Of a DNA stretch of 22,951 bases, positions 21,844 to 22,951 are shown in pieces. Where the stretch lies: positions 1-22,951 of the forward strand of contig JBMNRU010000030.1 in assembly GCA_050944855.1 (NCBI GenBank), written 5' to 3'. The notes under the pieces are model-generated. The model did not search any database. It had not been told where the DNA came from and saw nothing but the letters and a program-made list of their open reading frames with translations. The stretch comes from Lactonifactor sp050944855 (GTDB lineage: Bacteria; Bacillota; Clostridia; Lachnospirales; Lachnospiraceae). The position numbers and the translations under genes were made by a program. Every line of letters starts with the position of its first letter. Positions within the stretch are counted from its first letter, which is position 1.

Positions 21844-22951
21844 TTATTCATTTTTAATATTTTCCGGCAGATCCCTCACACATTTTTCCAATAATCCCAG
21901 AAATGACAAGGATCCAAAAGCAACAATAACTTCTTCTTTTCCGGCTCTTTGCAGGGCTTTTGTCACCGCCTGTTTTATAGACGTACACGCTTCTACATGG
22001 GAATGGTACTGCTTCCATACCTTTGCCAGATCTTCTGATGACAGGGCCCTGGGATTATCAGGAGTCTCCACGGTCAAAACTTCACAGGCATAAGGCGCCG
22101 TCATGGCAGCCACCTTTTCATATTCTTTATCCGCCAACATTCCCACAATATAATAAATCCGCTTACCGGAAAAATACTGTTTCAAAGATCTGCACAGCAT
22201 ACGGGCGCCATCCTCATTATGTGCGCCGTCCATAAGCAGGATCGGTTCTTCTTTTAACAGAGTAAAACGGCCTCTCCACTGTGTCCTTGCCATTCCCTTC
22301 TTCACAGCCGATACAGATACGGGGAATCCAACTTCTTTCATATGACGAAGGGCAGTAAGTGCTGTTTTGGCATTTTCTATCTGATAACTGCCGGACAGAT
22401 GAATGGCAATCTCCCGGGGGCCTTCTTCCGTATGCCACAAGAAGCGCTGCTCCTTTAAACCATACTGAATTTCTGACATATCTTCATCCTGTACTTCATA
22501 TAAGACAGCGTTCTCTTTGCGGCATTTTTCCCGGATCACACTCATGGCTTCTTTTTCCTGATGCGCCGTGATCACACACGTGGACGGCTTAATAATACCT
22601 GCTTTCTGAGAGGCAATCTCTGCCAGTGTATTCCCTAAAAATCCCATATGATCCCGGCTGATAGATACCAGGATTTCCATCACAGAGGTGGTAATAATAT
22701 TGGTGGCATCCTCCAGTCCGCCCATACCGGTTTCCAGCACTACCACATCACACTTCTGCTCCTTAAAATATAAGAAGCTGATCGCGGTTTCTATTTCAAA
22801 TGGAGAAGGGGATGGCAGGCCATCCGCTTTCATTTCCTCAATCACCCTTGCGATCCGGTTTGCCAGACGGGTAAAATCTTCTCTGGAAATATATTCCTCA
22901 TTTACCTGAATTCTCTCCCGATAAGAAAAAAGTGTGGGAGAAATATACCGG
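21844..22951 (-). CDS. folC: Folylpolyglutamate/dihydrofolate synthase FolC (partial, N-terminus outside window)
   Basis: FolC adds glutamates to folates and in many bacteria also makes dihydrofolate from dihydropteroate. The frame is open to the right edge: residues reading SPTLFSYRERIQVNEEYISR continue in phase upstream of the internal GTG at 22845, so that GTG is not the start. About 368 residues of a usual 430 are present. Motifs seen are FEIETAISFLYF, VLETGMGGLEDATNI, ISRDHMGFLGNTLAEIASQK, AGIIKP, WRGRF and the C-terminal-domain DGAHN. The missing N-terminus should hold the nucleotide-binding GTNGKGS loop. The gene ends 78 bases before the RND start codon; no clear terminator separates it from the RND promoter. 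Confidence 0.95.
   Translation of the reverse strand, partial: RYISPTLFSYRERIQVNEEYISREDFTRLANRIARVIEEMKADGLPSPSPFEIETAISFLYFKEQKCDVVVLETGMGGLEDATNIITTSVMEILVSISRDHMGFLGNTLAEIASQKAGIIKPSTCVITAHQEKEAMSVIREKCRKENAVLYEVQDEDMSEIQYGLKEQRFLWHTEEGPREIAIHLSGSYQIENAKTALTALRHMKEVGFPVSVSAVKKGMARTQWRGRFTLLKEEPILLMDGAHNEDGARMLCRSLKQYFSGKRIYYIVGMLADKEYEKVAAMTAPYACEVLTVETPDNPRALSSEDLAKVWKQYHSHVEACTSIKQAVTKALQRAGKEEVIVAFGSLSFLGLLEKCVRDLPENIKNE

Overview
The window joins two kinds of DNA. Positions 1 to about 12,000 are one end of a Tn916-family integrative and conjugative element (ICE). From about 12,009 to the right edge is ordinary chromosome of a low-to-mid-GC Firmicute. The chromosomal genes (PPi-type phosphofructokinase, AGCS symporter, glycerate kinase, tRNA genes without encoded CCA, a Gram-positive RND pump with a coiled-coil insert) and the ICE type suggest a Lachnospiraceae gut bacterium, perhaps Blautia-like. 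That placement is inference from protein character, not from a database match.

ICE region, all genes on the minus strand, so transcription runs from high to low coordinates. At the outer end are paired integrase arm sites of the Tn916 DR2 type (11,901-11,921) and two leader hairpins. Then come a 1,014-residue sortase-anchored VaFE-repeat surface protein (8,667-11,711), a structured leader RNA (8,481-8,600), two YdcP/DUF961 proteins (Orf23, Orf22), a DUF2975 + HTH pair with its own promoter and terminator, the TcpA/FtsK coupling ATPase, an oriT-like region (5,109-5,291), and a MobT relaxase. These are followed by DUF3789 and TcpD-like small membrane proteins, an HTH-membrane protein with its own terminator, a small unknown protein, two tandem ArdA-type antirestriction proteins, TcpE, and the first 380 codons of the VirB4-like ATPase, which runs off the left edge. 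The order follows Tn916 orf24-orf16, with the adhesin in the orf24 position and two regulatory cassettes and a second ArdA added. The integrase, excisionase and the rest of the transfer module should lie to the left, outside the window.

Chromosomal region. tRNA-Val(UAC) and tRNA-Met(CAU) are on the plus strand, with their promoter just beyond the presumed ICE end, and finish in a terminator. On the minus strand are glycerate kinase, an alanine/glycine:cation symporter and truA; the last two overlap by 4 bases, and a large hairpin overlaps the symporter start. A PPi-dependent 6-phosphofructokinase is on the plus strand, divergent from glycerate kinase, and shares a bidirectional terminator with a TetR-RND operon on the minus strand. 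That operon has a consensus promoter, a 14-bp operator palindrome and a translationally coupled regulator. folC enters from the right edge and is missing its N-terminus.

How the parts work together. The ICE genes supply DNA processing (MobT, oriT), coupling and mating-channel components (TcpA, TcpD, TcpE, VirB4), protection from host restriction (ArdA pair) and probably cell-cell adhesion (VaFE protein). The most unusual features are the structured leader upstream of orf23 with two mutually exclusive hairpins, the self-contained regulatory cassettes inside the transfer operon, and the RND permease with about 270 residues of coiled coil inserted in its first extracellular domain. I found no CRISPR array, insertion sequence or rRNA gene.
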